From the NCBI GenBank assembly GCA_965199665.1, contig OZ241208.1:1426001-1490000 (forward strand): a stretch of DNA of 64,000 nucleotides, in the 5' to 3' direction. Positions 63,952 to 64,000 of this stretch are shown here, piece after piece. Below the pieces are notes generated by a model. That model did no database searches. It worked only from the letters and a program-made list of their open reading frames with translations, and had not been told where the DNA came from. The DNA comes from JAVVHH01 sp965199665 (GTDB lineage Bacteria; Pseudomonadota; Alphaproteobacteria; Acetobacterales; Acetobacteraceae). The position numbers and the translations under genes are program-made. Position 1 is the first letter of the stretch, and every line of letters begins with the position of its first letter.

Positions 63952-64000
63952 ATGACGCGGTTCGACCCTTTCAGCGCCTATGATCCCGGACCGTATTACT
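63952..64000 (+). CDS. possible 5' end of a gene cut by the window edge
   Basis: ATG 63952 opens a frame (MTRFDPFSAYDPGPYY) that runs to the end of the window. There is no clear ribosome binding site. About 185 bp of non-coding DNA separates it from the divergent exported-protein gene, so a rightward gene is expected here. Not identifiable. Confidence 0.3.
   Translation, partial: MTRFDPFSAYDPGPYY

Overview
The window is chromosomal DNA from a GC-rich alphaproteobacterium, most likely of the Acetobacteraceae/Rhodospirillales. The pointers are a DUF6111 gene between a Nudix CoA pyrophosphatase and a CCA-adding enzyme, the order rnd-kdsD-lptC-lptA-lptB-rpoN-hpf, an NDUFA9-like protein, DUF1491 and DUF1127 proteins, and two OmpA porins. 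This assignment is inferred from gene content, not from a marker tree. There is one tRNA gene and no rRNA. I saw no insertion sequence, integrase, prophage, CRISPR array or toxin-antitoxin pair. Genes are tightly packed, many pairs overlap at stop/start codons (ATGA, TGATG, GTGA, TTGA), and no gene-free stretch exceeds about 300 bases.

Layout. 1-9.4 kb: housekeeping genes (Nudix, DUF6111, CCA-adding enzyme, MsbA-like exporter, TrpS), then a CsbD-like protein, a PhoR-like kinase and an LpoA-like lipoprotein that diverges from rsmI. 8.8-15.2 kb: one long leftward unit for LPS transport and sigma-54 (tRNA-Leu, rnd, kdsD, lptC, lptA, lptB, rpoN, hpf). 15.3-25 kb: NDUFA9-like protein, glutamate synthase gltD-gltB, a glutathione transferase, DUF1127, citrate synthase. 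25-32 kb: a secreted nuclease, CHAD and SixA genes, a (6-4)-type FeS photolyase coupled to a GT25 glycosyltransferase, an LhgO-like oxidase and a DUF2161 protein.

32-39.8 kb is the most distinctive region: a TetR-controlled quinate/shikimate-to-protocatechuate catabolic operon. It holds aroQ, a quiC-type 3-dehydroshikimate dehydratase fused to an HPPD-like domain, pcaH, pcaG, a BKACE (DUF849) beta-keto-acid cleavage enzyme, an AroE-like dehydrogenase and an MHS-family permease. TetR and GlcG/HbpS-like genes diverge from it. A perfect 18-bp palindrome sits inside two overlapping face-to-face promoters between the two arms. The BKACE gene suggests an unusual end to the beta-ketoadipate route: acetyl-CoA-dependent cleavage to succinyl-CoA plus acetoacetate.

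39.8-64 kb: a Tat-type ferritin-like protein, assimilatory sulfite reductase cysI convergent with a C-terminally shortened cysG, TrpD2, an AtuA-type operon with an orphan binding protein, a GT22-like membrane mannosyltransferase, a FUSC protein, an AidB-like dehydrogenase with a LivK-like binding protein, a Crp/Fnr regulator, a MOP-type flippase, a DUF429-like protein, a complete NitT/TauT/ThiY-type ABC importer, DUF1491, and two tandem OmpA porins.

A recurring theme is short tandem repeats. Three genes (the LpoA-like lipoprotein, lptA and the GT25 transferase) carry in-frame 15-bp arrays near their N-termini, whereas the two repeats that lie wholly or mostly outside coding sequence have periods that are not multiples of three. 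All function calls come from reading the sequence; no database search was run.
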